From NCBI RefSeq assembly GCF_002288925.2, contig NW_022098044.1, positions 13,944,159-14,008,158 on the forward strand: a stretch of 64,000 nt of DNA, given 5' to 3'. Within the stretch, counting starts at the first letter, position 1; every line of letters starts with the position of its first letter. A program made the position numbers and the translations under genes. Under the pieces are notes generated by a model. That model saw nothing but the letters and a program-made list of their open reading frames with translations. It searched no databases and was not told where the DNA came from. This DNA comes from Delphinapterus leucas (lineage: Eukaryota > Chordata > Mammalia > Artiodactyla > Monodontidae). Of this stretch, positions 12,288 to 25,570 are shown piece after piece.

Positions 12288-12735
12288 TGTAGTGAGTTGA
12301 AAACCATGCCCCAAAATTCATGTCTGCCTGGAACCTCAGAATGTTATCATATTTGGAAATACAGTCTTTGCAGACTTAATTACTTAAGATAAGATCATAC
12401 AGATTTGGATGGGCCCTAAATCCAATGGCCAATATCCTTATAAGAGGAGAGGACACAAAGAAAGACACAAGAGTAGAAGGCCATGTGAAGATGGATGCAG
12501 AAATTGGAGTGATGTGTCTATAAGCCAAGAAACACCAAGGATTGCTGGAAATTACCAGAATCTAGGAGAGAGGCATGTAAGACATTCTCCCTCAGAGCCT
12601 CCAGAAGGAACCAATCTTGCTAACCTCTTAATTTCAGACTTTTGGCCTCCAGAACTGTGAGAAAATAAATTTCTGTTGTTTTAAGCCACCCAGTTTGTGG
12701 TAATTCGTTACGGCAGCCCTAGGAAATTAATGCAT
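12288..12735 (+). mobile_element. MLT1-type LTR (ERVL-MaLR)
   Basis: The order of motifs is that of MaLR LTRs: 'ccccaaaattcatgtctgcc', 'ctcagaatgttatcatattt', 'gatgggccctaaatccaatg', 'ccttataagaggagaggaca', 'ggccatgtgaagatggatgc', 'cctccagaactgtgagaaaa', a polyadenylation-like AATAAA, then 'gttttaagccacccagtttg'. It begins near 'tgtagtgagttg' and ends near 'aattaatgca'. No internal retroviral sequence is attached. Confidence 0.8.
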
Positions 12736-14881
<2,146 letters not shown>

Positions 14882-14945
14882 CAACGGAAAGCAGATCTCC
14901 GAGGACCTGAAGGATGGTCAGGGTGGACTCCCTGTCAGAGGAGCT
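14882..14945 (-). CDS. AGBL1: AGBL1 coding exon (first found in this window)
   Basis: This short 64-nt exon was found by reading the minus strand directly. After a TTTCATTGCAG acceptor it reads SSSDRESTLTILQVLG, then DLLSV and the first base of a Gly codon. It ends at a strong GTGAGTAAG donor. The Gly codon is completed by 'GC' at the start of the exon at 13247, so the join gives ...SVG-TDRR..., matching AGBL1. It starts in phase 0. The 'SSSD-ES-LTIL' string corresponds to about residue 18 of the human protein as I remember it, so only one short coding exon should precede it. An L1 fragment lies just 36 nt upstream of its acceptor. Confidence 0.9.
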
Positions 14946-14974
14946 CTGCAATGAAAGCACAGGCAGCCATTTTT

Positions 14975-15698
14975 AAGAAGGGTGCAGCCACTATGGAGAA
15001 CAGTATGGAGGTTCCTTAAGGTTACCATATGATCCAGCGATCCTACTCCTGGGCATATATCCAGAAAAGATGAAAACTCTAATTTGAAAAGATACATGCA
15101 CCTGAATGTTCATTACAGCACTATTTACAATAGCCAGGACATGGAAGCAACCTAAATGTCCAGATGAATGGTTAAGGAAGATGTGGTACATATATACAAT
15201 GGAATATTACTCAGCCATAAAAAAGAATGAAATAATGCCATTTGCAGCAACATGGACGGGCCTAGAGATTATCATGCTAAGTGAAGTAAGTCTGACAGAG
15301 AAAGAAATATATCATATGATATAACTTATATCTAAGTTATATCATAAAATTAAAAAAAATTATTCAAGTGAACTTATTTACAAAACAGAAATAGACTCAC
15401 AGACATAGAAAACAAACTTATGGTTACCAAAGGGGAAAGGTGGGCGGAAAGATAAATTGGGAGTTTGGGATTGACATGTACACACTACTATATATAAAAT
15501 AGGTAATCAACAAGGACCAACTGTATAACACAGGGAACTGTACTTAATATTCTGTAATAACCTAAATGGGAAAAGAATTTGAAAAAGAATAGATACATGT
15601 ATATGTATAACTGAATCACTTTGCTGTACACCTGAAACTAACACAACATTGTAAATCAACTATACTCCAATATAAAATAAAAATTAAAAAAAAGAAGG
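14975..15698 (+). mobile_element. L1 3' fragment, 5'-truncated, with 7-bp target duplication
   Basis: The body runs from 14982 to 15691. It starts inside the 3' part of ORF2 ('gcagccactatggagaacag'), covers 'ggaatattactcagccataa', and ends with the artiodactyl-type L1 tail ('cacaacattgtaaatcaact', 'actccaatataaaataaaaa') and an A-rich stretch. The flanks repeat 'aagaagg' (14975-14981 and 15692-15698). It is antisense to AGBL1. A 14-bp snap-back hairpin interrupts it at 15315-15346. Confidence 0.9.
15315..15346. repeat. Perfect 14-bp hairpin inside L1
   Basis: The arms 15315-15328 and 15333-15346 are exact reverse complements (core 'atgatataactta'/'taagttatatcat') with a 4-nt loop. Other L1 copies in the window have 'tatggaatcta' or 'tgtggaatcta' at this place and no second arm. 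Confidence 0.9.
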
Positions 15699-16159
15699 AA
15701 GGCAAAAGAAAGGAGGTGGCATGGTCAGAGTACACATGGGAATGGCAGGGCTGTGTTTCCTTTTACTGAGAAAGACTTCCTGCCATAAGAGATGGTTGAA
15801 GGGTTGTTCCTTAAATAATGACTATGAGGGGACTCACTGAGTTAAGGTCTCAGGGGTTCTGCCACCATATTTAGACTTCAGGATCCTTCTTTGGGGACCC
15901 ATTTTTTTAGTAACATCAGCAAGATGGGCAAGAGAATAAACATTGATAATTTATGCAGAAACAGCAAATGATAGGGGCTTTGTGAGCCAAGTTAGCATAG
16001 TTCTCACTTATTTCAGGAGGCTTGGACTATTAGATGCAGGGCAAACAGCAGAAACCAAAACCCACTAAAATGTTCCGACGGAAAGAATTCCCTGACTGAC
16101 AAGGATGAATTTTTATTTTCTCAAGAGACACCTAGGGTAGCACCAAATCACATGATATA
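15699..16159. other. Intron or 5' flank, no recognised feature
   Basis: Nothing recognisable apart from short A-rich text after the L1 tail. Confidence 0.4.
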
Positions 16160-16345
16160 GATGCTCTATGGGATGCTTGCAACGCTTGATACCCTCTACC
16201 CTTTGTTATACACAAAAGGACGCTGAGATTCAGAGGGAGGGAGGATTATTCAAATCTTCTGTGGTAACCCACAGAGAAAACCCTAAAGTTACAGCCCAGG
16301 CCAGGTTCCCAAAAATCAGGCCAGTGTTTCTTGTGCTGTAATATG
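16160..16345 (-). repeat. Possible MIR fragment
   Basis: Weak reversed MIR features: 'acgctgagattcagaggg' followed by 'acagcccaggccaggttccc'. It is strongly diverged. Confidence 0.35.
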
Positions 16346-16814
16346 CTAATTTTCTAGATCACAAGAACTTATTTATCTACTAGTTGCAAGTTTGTACCCA
16401 TAAATAACACCTCTCCAAATCCCCCACTCCAGCCCCTGGTAACCATCATTCTACTCTCTGTTTTTGCAAGTTCAGCTTTTTTAGACTTCATGTATCAGTA
16501 ATATCATATAGTATTCATCTTTATCTGACTTATCTCACTGCACCTAATGCGTTCAGGATCCATCTGTGTTGTTGCAAATGGCAGGATATGCTTTTTATCA
16601 TGGCTGAATAATATTCCATTGTATGTATATGCATCTTCTTTATCCCTTCATCTGTTGAGCGCACTTAGGTTGCTTCCATATCTTGGCTATTATGAAAAAT
16701 GCTGTGGTAAACATGGGTGTGCAGAATTCTCTTCCAGACACTGCTTTCAATTCCTTTGTATATATAGCCAGGAGTCCTATCTTACACCACTCACAAAAAT
16801 TAACTTGAAATAGA

Positions 16815-16963
16815 TCAAAGGATTTTTTTTTGTTTTTTTAGTTTTGGGTCCCACTGCATGTGGGATCCTAGTTCCCCAACCAGGGATCGAACCCACAGCC
16901 CCTTCATTGGAAGTGTAAAATCTTAACCACTGGACCTCAAGGGAAGTCCCAGATCAAAGATTT
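16815..16963 (-). mobile_element. tRNA-derived SINE inserted in the old L1
   Basis: Minus-strand SINE with reversed box B text 'ccagggatcgaacccacagc' and reversed head 'ccactggacctcaagggaag'. Its T-rich side is the tail. The flanks share 'agatcaaaggattt'/'agatcaaagattt', an imperfect target duplication. Confidence 0.8.
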
Positions 16964-17099
16964 AAATCTAAGACTTGAAACCATAAAACTCCTAGAAGGG
17001 AGGAGACCTTCAAGATGGTGGAGGAGTAAGATGTGGAGATCACCCTCGTCCCCACAAATACATCAGAAATACGTCTACATGTGGAACAACTCCTACAGA

Positions 17100-17460
17100 A
17101 CACCTACTGAACGCTGGCAGAAGACCTCACCTCACAAAAGGCAAGAGACTCCCCACGTACCTGGGTAGGGAAAAAGAAAAAAGAATAAACAGAGACAAAA
17201 GGATAGGGACGGGACCTGCACCAGTGGGAGGGAGCTGTGAAGGAGGAAAGGTTTCCACACACTAGGAAGCCCCTTCGCGGGCGGAGACTGCGGGTGGTGG
17301 AGGGGGGAAGCTTCGGAGCCGCGGAGGAGAGCGCAGCAATAGGGGTGCAGAGGGCAAAGCGGAGAGATTCCTGCACAGAGGATCAGGGCCGGCCGGCACT
17401 CAACAGCCCGAGAGGCTTGTCTGCTCACCCGCCGGGGCGGACGGGGGCTGCAAGCTGAGG
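17100..17460 (+). promoter_or_regulatory. CpG-rich L1 5' UTR segment
   Basis: This is the most CpG-dense stretch of the window ('cttcgcgggcggagactgcg', 'gcccgccggggcgg'-like runs). In L1 elements the 5' UTR carries the internal Pol II promoter. Most of this segment is missing from the second L1 copy at 60 kb. Promoter activity is inferred from position only. Confidence 0.5.
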
Positions 17461-19157
17461 CTCGGGCTTCAGAGGTCAGACCCCAGGGAGAGGACTGGGG
17501 TTGGCTGCGTGAACACAGCCTGAAGGGGGCTAGTGCACCACAGAAAACTGGGAGGGAGTCCGGGAAAAAGTCTGGAACTGCCTAAGAGGCAAGAGACCAT
17601 TGTTTCATGGTGTGAAAGGAGAGGGGATTCAGAGCACTGCCTAAACAAACTCCAGAGATGGACGTGAGCTGAGGATTTCAGCACGGACCCCAGAGACGGG
17701 CATGAAATGCTAAGGCTGCTGCTGCAGCCACCAGGAAGCCTGTGTGTGAGCACAGGTCACTATCCACACCTCTCCTCCCGGGAGCCTGTGCAGCCCACCA
17801 CTGCCAGGGTCCCATAATCCAGGGACAACTTCCCCGGGAGAATACACAGCACGCCTCAGGCTATTGCAATGTTATGCCGGCCTCTGCCATCACAGGCTCA
17901 CCCCACATTCGTACCCCTTCCTCCCCCCGGCCTGAGTGAGCCAGAGCCCCCTAATTGGCTGCTACTTTAACCCCATCCTGTCTCAGTGAAGAATAGATGC
18001 CCTCACGCGACCTACAAGTAGGGGCCAGGCCAAATCCAAAGCTGAACCCCAGGAGCTGTGCAAACAAAGAGAAAGGGAAATCTCTCCCAGCAGCCTTAGG
18101 AGCCGAGGGTTAAATCCCCACAATCAACTTGATGTACCCTTCATCTCTGGAACACCTGAAGAGACAACGTATCATCCCAAAATTGAGGTGGTGGACTTTG
18201 GGAGCAACTGTAGACTTGGGGTTTGGTTTCTGCATCTAATTTGATTTCGGTTTTATGTTTATCTTAGTTTAGTATTTAGAGTTTATTATCATTGATAGAT
18301 TTATTTATTGATTTCTTTGCTCTCTTATTTTTTTATACAGATATATATTGGTTTTTCCTTTTTCTATTTTTGTGAGTGTGTATGTGTATCCTTCTTTCTG
18401 TGATTTTGCCTGTGTAACTTTGCTTTTACCATTTGTCCTAGGGTTTTGTCTGTCCATTTTTTTTTTAGTACAGTTTTTAGCACTTATTATCATTGGTATC
18501 ATTGGATTTGTTTTTTGCTTCGGTTGCTCTTTTCTTTCTTTACTTTTTCATTAATTTTTAAGTTTTTAATTTTTAATAATTTTTAATTTCAATAACTTTA
18601 TTTTATTATATCTTATTTTTTTCTTTCTTACCTTCTTTTTTTTAATCCCTTTTTTTCTCAGCTGTGTGGCTGACAGGGTCTTGGTGCTCTGGACAGGTGT
18701 CAGGCCTGTGCCTCTGAGTGGGAGAGCCGAGTTCAGGACATTGGTCCACCAGAGACCTCCTGGCTACACGTAATATCAAACAGCAAAAGCTCCCCCAGAG
18801 ATCTCCATCTCAATGCTAAAACCCAGCTCCACCCAATGACCAGCAATCTACAGTGCTGGACACCCTATGCCAAACAACTAGCAAGGCAGGAACACAACCC
18901 CACCCATTAGCAGAGAGGCTGCCTAAAATCATAATAAGGTCACAGACACCCCAAAACACACCACTGGATTGGTCCTACCACCAGTAAGACAAGATCCAGT
19001 GTCATTCAACAGAAAACAGGCACCAGTCCCCTCCACCAGGAAGCCTGCCCAACCCACTGAACTAACCTTAGCCATTGGGGGCAGACATCAAAAAACAATG
19101 GGAATTATGAACCTGCAGCCTGCAAAAAGGAGACCCCAAACACAGTAAGTTAGCAAA

Positions 19158-19990
19158 ATGAGCGGAAAGAGAAATACACAGCAGATGGAGGAACAAGGTA
19201 AAAACCCAGCAGACCTAACAAATGAAGAGGAAATAGGCAGTCTACCTGAAAAAGAATTCAGAGTAATGACAGTAAAGATATCCAAAATCTTGGAAATAGA
19301 ATGGAGAAAATACAAGAAACATTTAACAAGGACCTGGAAGAAATAAAGAGCAAACAAACAATGATGAACAACATAATAAATGATATTAAACATTCTCTAC
19401 AAGGAATCAATAGCAGAATAACTGAAGCAGAAGAATGGATAAGTGACCTGAAAGATAAAATGTCTCAGAGACATCTGGGACAACATTAAAATCACCAACA
19501 TTCAAATTATAGGGGTCCCAGAGGAAGAAGAGAAAAAGAAAGGAACTGAGAAAATATTTGAAGAGATTATAGTTGAAAACTTCCCTAATATGGGAAAGGA
19601 AATAGTCAATCAACTCCAGGAAGCACAGAGAGTCCCATACAGGATAAATCCAAAGAGAAACACACCAAGACACATATTAATCAAACTATCAAAAATCAAA
19701 TCAAAGAAAAAATATTAAAAGGAGCAAGGGAAAAACAACAAACAATATACAAGGGAATCCAGATAAGGTTAACAGCTGATCTTTCAGCAGAAACTCTGCA
19801 AGCCAGAAGGGAGTCGCAGGACATGTTTAAAGTGATGAAAGGGGAAAACCTACAACCTAGATTACTCTACCAGCGAGGATGTCATTCAGATTCAATGGAG
19901 AAGTTAAAACCTTTACAGACAAGCAAGAGCTAAGAGAATTAAGCACCACCAAACCAGCTTTACAACAAACGATAAAGGAACTTCTCTAAG
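19158..19990 (+). pseudogene. L1 ORF1 remnant (copy 1)
   Basis: It encodes the RNA-binding ORF1 protein of L1: a coiled-coil region rich in K, E and Q, then 'IIGVPEEEEKKKGTEKIF'-like text of the RRM domain, then the C-terminal domain. The frame shifts near 19300 and 19490 and again in the RRM region, and the segments continue in different frames to a stop near 19988. Compared with copy 2 it keeps the normal text around 19800-19830, with no inverted duplication. Confidence 0.85.
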
Positions 19991-20046
19991 CAGGAAACAT
20001 AAGAGAAGGAAAAGACCTACAATAACAACCCAAAACAATTAAGGAC

Positions 20047-23000
20047 ATGGTAATAGGAACATACATATCGATAACTACCTTAAATGTAAATGGATTAAAT
20101 GCTCCAAACAAAAGACACAGACTGGCTGAATGGATACAAAAACAAGACCTGTATACATGCTGTCTACAAGAGACCCACATCAGATCTAGAGACACATACA
20201 GACTAAAAGTGAGGGGATGGAAAAAGATATACCATACAAATAGAAATCAAAAGAAAGCTGGAGTAGCACACTCATATCAGACTAAATAGACTTTAAAATA
20301 AAGACTATTACATGAGACAAAGAAGGACACTACATAATGATCAACGGGTCAATCCAAGAAGAAGATATAACAATTGTAAATATTTATGAACCCAATATAG
20401 GAGCACCTCAAAACATAAGGCAAATGCTAACAGCCATAAAAGGGGAAATCAACAGTAACACAATCATACTAGGGGATTTTAACACCCCACTTTCACCAAT
20501 GGACAGATCATCCAAAATGAAAATAAATAAGGAAACACAAGCTTTATATAATACATTAAACAAGATGGACTTAATTGATATTTATAGCACATTCAATCCA
20601 AAAACAGCAGATTACAGTTTCTTCTCAAGTGTGCACAGAACATTCTCCACGATAGGTCATATCTTGGGTCACAAGTCAAGCCTCAGTAAATTTAAGAAAA
20701 TTGAAATCATATCAAGCATCTTTTCTGACCACAGTGCTATGAGACTAGATATCAGTTACATGAAAAAACCTAAAAAATACAAACCCATGGAGGCTAAACA
20801 ATACACTACTAAATAACCAAGAGATCACTGAAGAAATCAAAGAGGAAATCAAAAAATCTCTAGAAAAAAATGACAATGAAAACCCGATGACGCTAAACCT
20901 ATGGGATGCAGCAAGTGCAGTTCTAAGCTGGAAGTTTATAGCAATACAATCCTTCCTTAAGAAACAAGAAACATCTCAAATAAACAACCTAACTTTACAC
21001 TTAAAGCAATTAGAGAAAGAACAAAACAACCTCAAATTTAGCAAAAGGAAAGAAATCATAAAGTTCAGATCAGAAATAAGTGAAAAAGAATTGAAGGAAA
21101 CAACAGCAAAGATCAAAAAAACTAAAAGCTGGTTCTTTGAGAACATAAACAAAATTGATAAACCCTTAGCCAGACTCATCAAGAAAAAAAGGGAGAAGAC
21201 TCAAATCAATACAGTAAGAAATGAAAAAGAAGTAACAATTGACACTGCAGAAATACAAGGGATCATGAGAGATTACTACAAATAACTATATGCCAGTAAA
21301 ATGGACAACCTGGAAGAAATGCACAAATTCTTAGAAAAGCACAAACTTCTAAGACTGAACCAGGAAGAAATAGAAAATGTGAACAGAGCAATCACAAGCA
21401 CTGAAATTGAGACTGTGATTAAAAATCTTCCAACAAACAAAAGCGCAGGACTAGACTGCTTCACAGGCAAATTCTATCAAACAATTAGAGAAGAGCTCAC
21501 ACCTATCCTTCTCAAACTCTTACAAAATATAGCAGAGGGAGGAACTCTCTCAAACTCATTCTACGAGGCCACCATCCCCCTGATACCAAAACCAGACAAA
21601 GCTGTCACAAAGAAAGAAAACTATAGGCCAATATCACTGATGAACATAGATGCAAAAATCATCAACAAAATACTAGCAAACAGAATCCAACAGCACATTA
21701 AAAGGATCATAATCATACACCATGATCAAGCAGGGTTTATCCCAGGAGTGCAAGAATTCTTCAATATATGCAAATCAATCAACGTGATAAACCATATTAA
21801 CAAACTGAAGGAGAAAAACCATATGATAATCTCAATAGATGCAGAAAAATATATTGACAAAATTTGATACCCATTTATGGTAAAAACCCTCCAGACAGTA
21901 AGCATAAAGGGAACTTACCTCATCATAATAAAGGCCATATATGACAAACCCACAGCCAACATCGCTCTCAGTGGTGAAAAATTGAAACCATTTCCTCTAA
22001 GATCAGGAACAAGACAAGGTTGCCCACTCTCACCACTGTTACTCAACATAGGTTTGGAAGTTTTAACCACAGCAATCATAGAAGAAAAAGAAATAAAAGA
22101 AATCGAAATCGGAAAAGAAGTAGAGTTGTCACTGTTTGCAGATGACATGGTACTATACATAGAGAATCCTAAAGATGCTACCAGAAAACTACTAGAGCTA
22201 ATCAATGAATTTGGTAAAGTAGCAGGATACAAAACTAATGCATAGAAATCTCTTGCATTCCTATACACTAATGATGAAAATTCTGAAAGAGAAATTAAGG
22301 AAACACTCCCATAACCATTGCAACGAAAAGAATAAAATACTTAGGAATAAACCTAACTAAGGAGACAAAAGACCTGTATGCAGAAAACTGTAAGACACTG
22401 ATGAAAGAAATTAAAGATGATACAAACAGATGGAGGGATATACCATGTTCTTGGATTGGAAGAATCAACATTGGGAAAATGACTATTGTACTCAAAGCAA
22501 TCTACAGATTCATTGCAATCCCTATCAACCTACCAATGACATTTTTCACAGAACTAGAACAAAGAATTTCACAATTTGTATGGAAAAACAAAAGATGCTG
22601 AATAGCCAAAGCAATCTTGAGAAAGAAAAACGGAGCTAGAGGAATCAGGCTCCCTGACTTCACACTATACTACAAAGCTACAGTAATCAAGACAGTACGG
22701 TACTGGCACAAAAACAGAAATATAGATCAATGGAACAGGATAGAAAGCCCAGAGATAAATCCACGCACATATGGTCACCTTATCTTTGATAAAGGAGGCA
22801 GGAATGTACAGTGGAGAAAGGACAGCCTCTTCAATAAGTGGTGCNNNNNNNNNNNNNNNNNNNNNNNNNNNNNNNNNNNNNNNNNNNNNNNNNNNNNNNN
22901 NNNNNNNNNNNNNNNNNNNNNNNNNNNNNNNNNNNNNNNNNNNNTAACAGAAATATAGATCAATGGAACAGGATAGAAAGCCCAGAGATAAATCCACGCA

Positions 23001-24090
23001 CATATGGTCACCTTATCTTTGATAAAGGAGGCAGGAATGTACAGTGGAGAAAGGACAGCCTCTTCAATAAGTGGTGCTAGGAAAACTGGACAGCTACATG
23101 TAAAAGAATGAAATTAGAACACTCCCTAACACCATACACAAAAATAAACTCAAAATGGATTAAAGGCCTAAATGTAAGGCCAGGCACTATAAAACTCTTA
23201 GAGGAAAAGATAGGCAGAACACTCTATGACATAAATCACAGCAAGATCCTTTTGACCCACCTGTTAGCGAAAGGGAAATAAAAACAAAAATAAACAAATG
23301 GGACCTAATGAAACCTAAAAGCTTTTGCACAGCAAAGGAAACCATAAACAAGACGAAAAGACAGCCCTCAGAATGGGAGAAAATATTTGCAAATGAAGCA
23401 ACTGACAAAGGATTAATCTCCAAAATTTACAAGCAGCTCATGCAGCTCAATATCAGAAAAACAAACAACCCAATCCAAAAATGGGCAGAAGACCTAAATA
23501 GACATTTCTCTAAAATGATATACAGATTGCCAACAAACACTTGAAAAGATGCTCAACATCACTAATCATTAGAGAAATGTAAATCAAAACTGCAATGAGG
23601 TATCACCTCACACCAGTCAGAATGGCCATCATCAGAAAATCTACAAACAATAAATCCTATAGAGTGTGTGGAGAAAAGGGAAACCTCTTGCCCTGTTGGT
23701 GGGAATGTAAATTAATACAGCTGCTGTGGAGAACAGTATGGAGGTTTCTTAAAAAACTAAACATAGAACTACCATACGACCCAGCAATCCCACTACTGGG
23801 CATATACCCTGAGAAAACCATAATTAAAAAAGAGTCAGCTACCACTATGTTCATTGAAGCTCTATTTACAATAGCCAGGACATGAAAGCAACCTAAGTGT
23901 CCACTGACAGATGAATGGATAAAGAAGATGTGGCATATATATACAATGGAATATTACTCAGCTATAAAAAACAACTGAAATTGAGTTATTTGTAATGAGG
24001 TGGATGGACCTAGAGTCTGTCATACAGAGTGAAGTACGTGAGAAAGAGAAAAACAAATACCGTATGCTGACACATATATATGGAATCTAA
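20047..24090 (+). pseudogene. L1 ORF2 remnant (copy 1): endonuclease and reverse transcriptase
   Basis: The start codon at 20047 opens an apurinic-type endonuclease domain with LNVNGLN, LQETH, ILGDFN and SDHSA, the positions of its catalytic Asn, Glu, Asp and His. The reverse transcriptase follows, with [16 protein letters not shown] and the active-site [10 protein letters not shown] at about 22127-22156. The C-terminal part ends in [10 protein letters not shown] text near 23.95 kb. Stops and frameshifts break it at about 20290, 20815, 21285, 21868 and 22245, and the 100-N gap interrupts it. Not functional. Confidence 0.9.
22713..23077. other. 100-N assembly gap flanked by an exact 132-bp duplication
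   Basis: N runs from 22845 to 22944. The 132 bases at 22713-22844 recur identically at 22946-23077. Removing one copy and the Ns restores a continuous L1 ORF2 alignment, so the gap is probably a scaffolding join between overlapping contigs rather than missing DNA. Confidence 0.9.
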
Positions 24091-25009
24091 AAAAGAAAAA
24101 AAAACATTCTCAAAAACCTAGGGGCAGGAGAGGAATAAAGATGCAGACGTAGAAAATGGACGTGAGGACATGGGAAGGGAGAAGGGTAAGCTGGGATGAA
24201 GTGAGAGTGGCATGGACATATATACACGACCAAATGTAAAATAGAAAGCTCGTGGGAAGCAGGCACATAGCACAGGGAGATCAGTTCAGTGCTTTGTAAC
24301 CATCTAGACGGGTGGGATAGGGAGGGTGAGATTGAGACACAAGAGAGAGGAGATATGGGGATGTATGTGTATGTATAGCTGATTCACTTTGTTATACAAC
24401 AGAAACTAACACACCACTGTAAAGCAATTATACTCCAATAAAGATGTTAAAAAAATAATAATTCCTAGAAGAAATTATAGGGAAAATATCCCCGACATTA
24501 GTCTTGGCAACGATTTCTTTGGTAAGACATCAAACGCACTGTCAACAAAAACTAAAATAAACAAGTGAGACTACATTAAACTGAAGAGGTTTTGCACAGC
24601 AAGAGAAAGAATCAACAGATTGAAAAGACAACAGAATGGGAGGAAATATTCACAAACCATATGGCTGATAAGGGACTAATATCCAAAATATATTAATAAT
24701 TCATACAACTCAATAACAAAAAAGGCAAATAATTCAATTAAAAATGGGCAACAGACCTGAATAGACATTTCCTAAAGAAGACATACAAATGGCCAATAGT
24801 TATATGAAAAGGTGCTCAACATCACTAATCATCAGGGAAATGCAAATCACAACCACAGTGAGATACAACCTCACACCTGCTACATGGCTTTTATCAAAAA
24901 GACAAGAGATAACAAATGTTGGCAAAGATGTGGAGAAAAAGGAACGCTAATATGCTATTTTTTAAGATATGTTATTTAAGGCAAAGCTTTCTTTTAAATC
25001 TTCCCATAA

Positions 25010-25570
25010 GTAAGTGTCACGTTCCTCATCACCTTCAAAGACCTCAATAACTCCCCATGACATATAGGATAAAGGTCACAACTCTATCATGACAGAGTTG
25101 ATAGTTTTGATGGGGTTTCCAAAGCTCCCCATGATCTTTTCTTGGTTATCGCTCCAGCTTCATTATTCATTACAACAACCCTGCACAAATACATGCTTCA
25201 GCAACATGGAATTACTTATAATTTCCTGCTCAAACCATGTAATTTCTTGCCTCTGTACCTTTGATTATGCTGGTCCCTTTTCCTGAAGCCTAGTCGATGC
25301 CAACTCATCCTTCAAGTGCACCATGACTCCCATAAGATTCCATTCCCACCCACAAGGCTGGGTTTGGAGTCTGCTTTGTCTCCACATCATTCTGTGCCAT
25401 TCTGACAGCATCCATACCACCTGGCATTGGCAGCAGGGCACAATCTTGCTTCCCACCCCACCCTCACTAGACATTAATCCTTAAAGAAAGGTCCAATTAT
25501 TGTGTATATTGTATTCCCAGCACCTGGAACTGGAGCTGTTCCAGAGAAAAGTGTGTAATAAATATTTTTT
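25010..25570 (+). repeat. L2 LINE 3' region
   Basis: L2 order: 'cttcaaagacctcaataact', 'gctccccatgatcttttctt', 'tgcctctgtacctttgatta', 'catccttcaagtgcaccatg', 'ttgtattcccagcacctgga', and the tail 'gtgtgtaataaatattttt'. Open frames here are by-products. Confidence 0.75.

Larger units (their letters stand above)
16990..24471 (+). mobile_element. Near-full-length young L1 (copy 1), inactive, with assembly gap
   Basis: The element runs from 16999 to 24462 and is flanked by 'tcctagaag' at 16990-16998 and 24463-24471. It has a CpG-rich 5' region (17.1-17.5 kb), a T-rich stretch (18.2-18.66 kb), remnants of ORF1 and ORF2, and a 3' end finishing in AATAAAGATGTTAAA. It inserted into the older twin-primed L1. 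Both ORFs carry multiple stops and frameshifts, so it cannot move. A 100-N gap with a duplicated flank lies at 22.85-22.94 kb. It is antisense to AGBL1. Confidence 0.92.
16385..24958. mobile_element. Old twin-primed (5'-inverted) L1, interrupted by a SINE and a young L1
   Basis: The left part (about 16385-16768) is an old L1 3' end in minus orientation ('cagcccctggtaaccatcat', 'ctgaataatattccattgta'). The right part (about 16769-16989, resuming at 24472-24958) is the neighbouring upstream L1 segment in plus orientation ('ttaaatctaagacttgaaac' ... 'gatgtggagaaaaggaacgc'). This layout is what twin priming leaves: an inverted 5' segment joined to the 3' segment. The two right-hand pieces rejoin in frame of the L1 alignment once the inserted L1 is removed. 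Confidence 0.7.

Noticed and set aside
22617..23080. Open frames running through the N gap
   Set aside because: They exist only because Ns were translated as unknown residues across a probable false gap.
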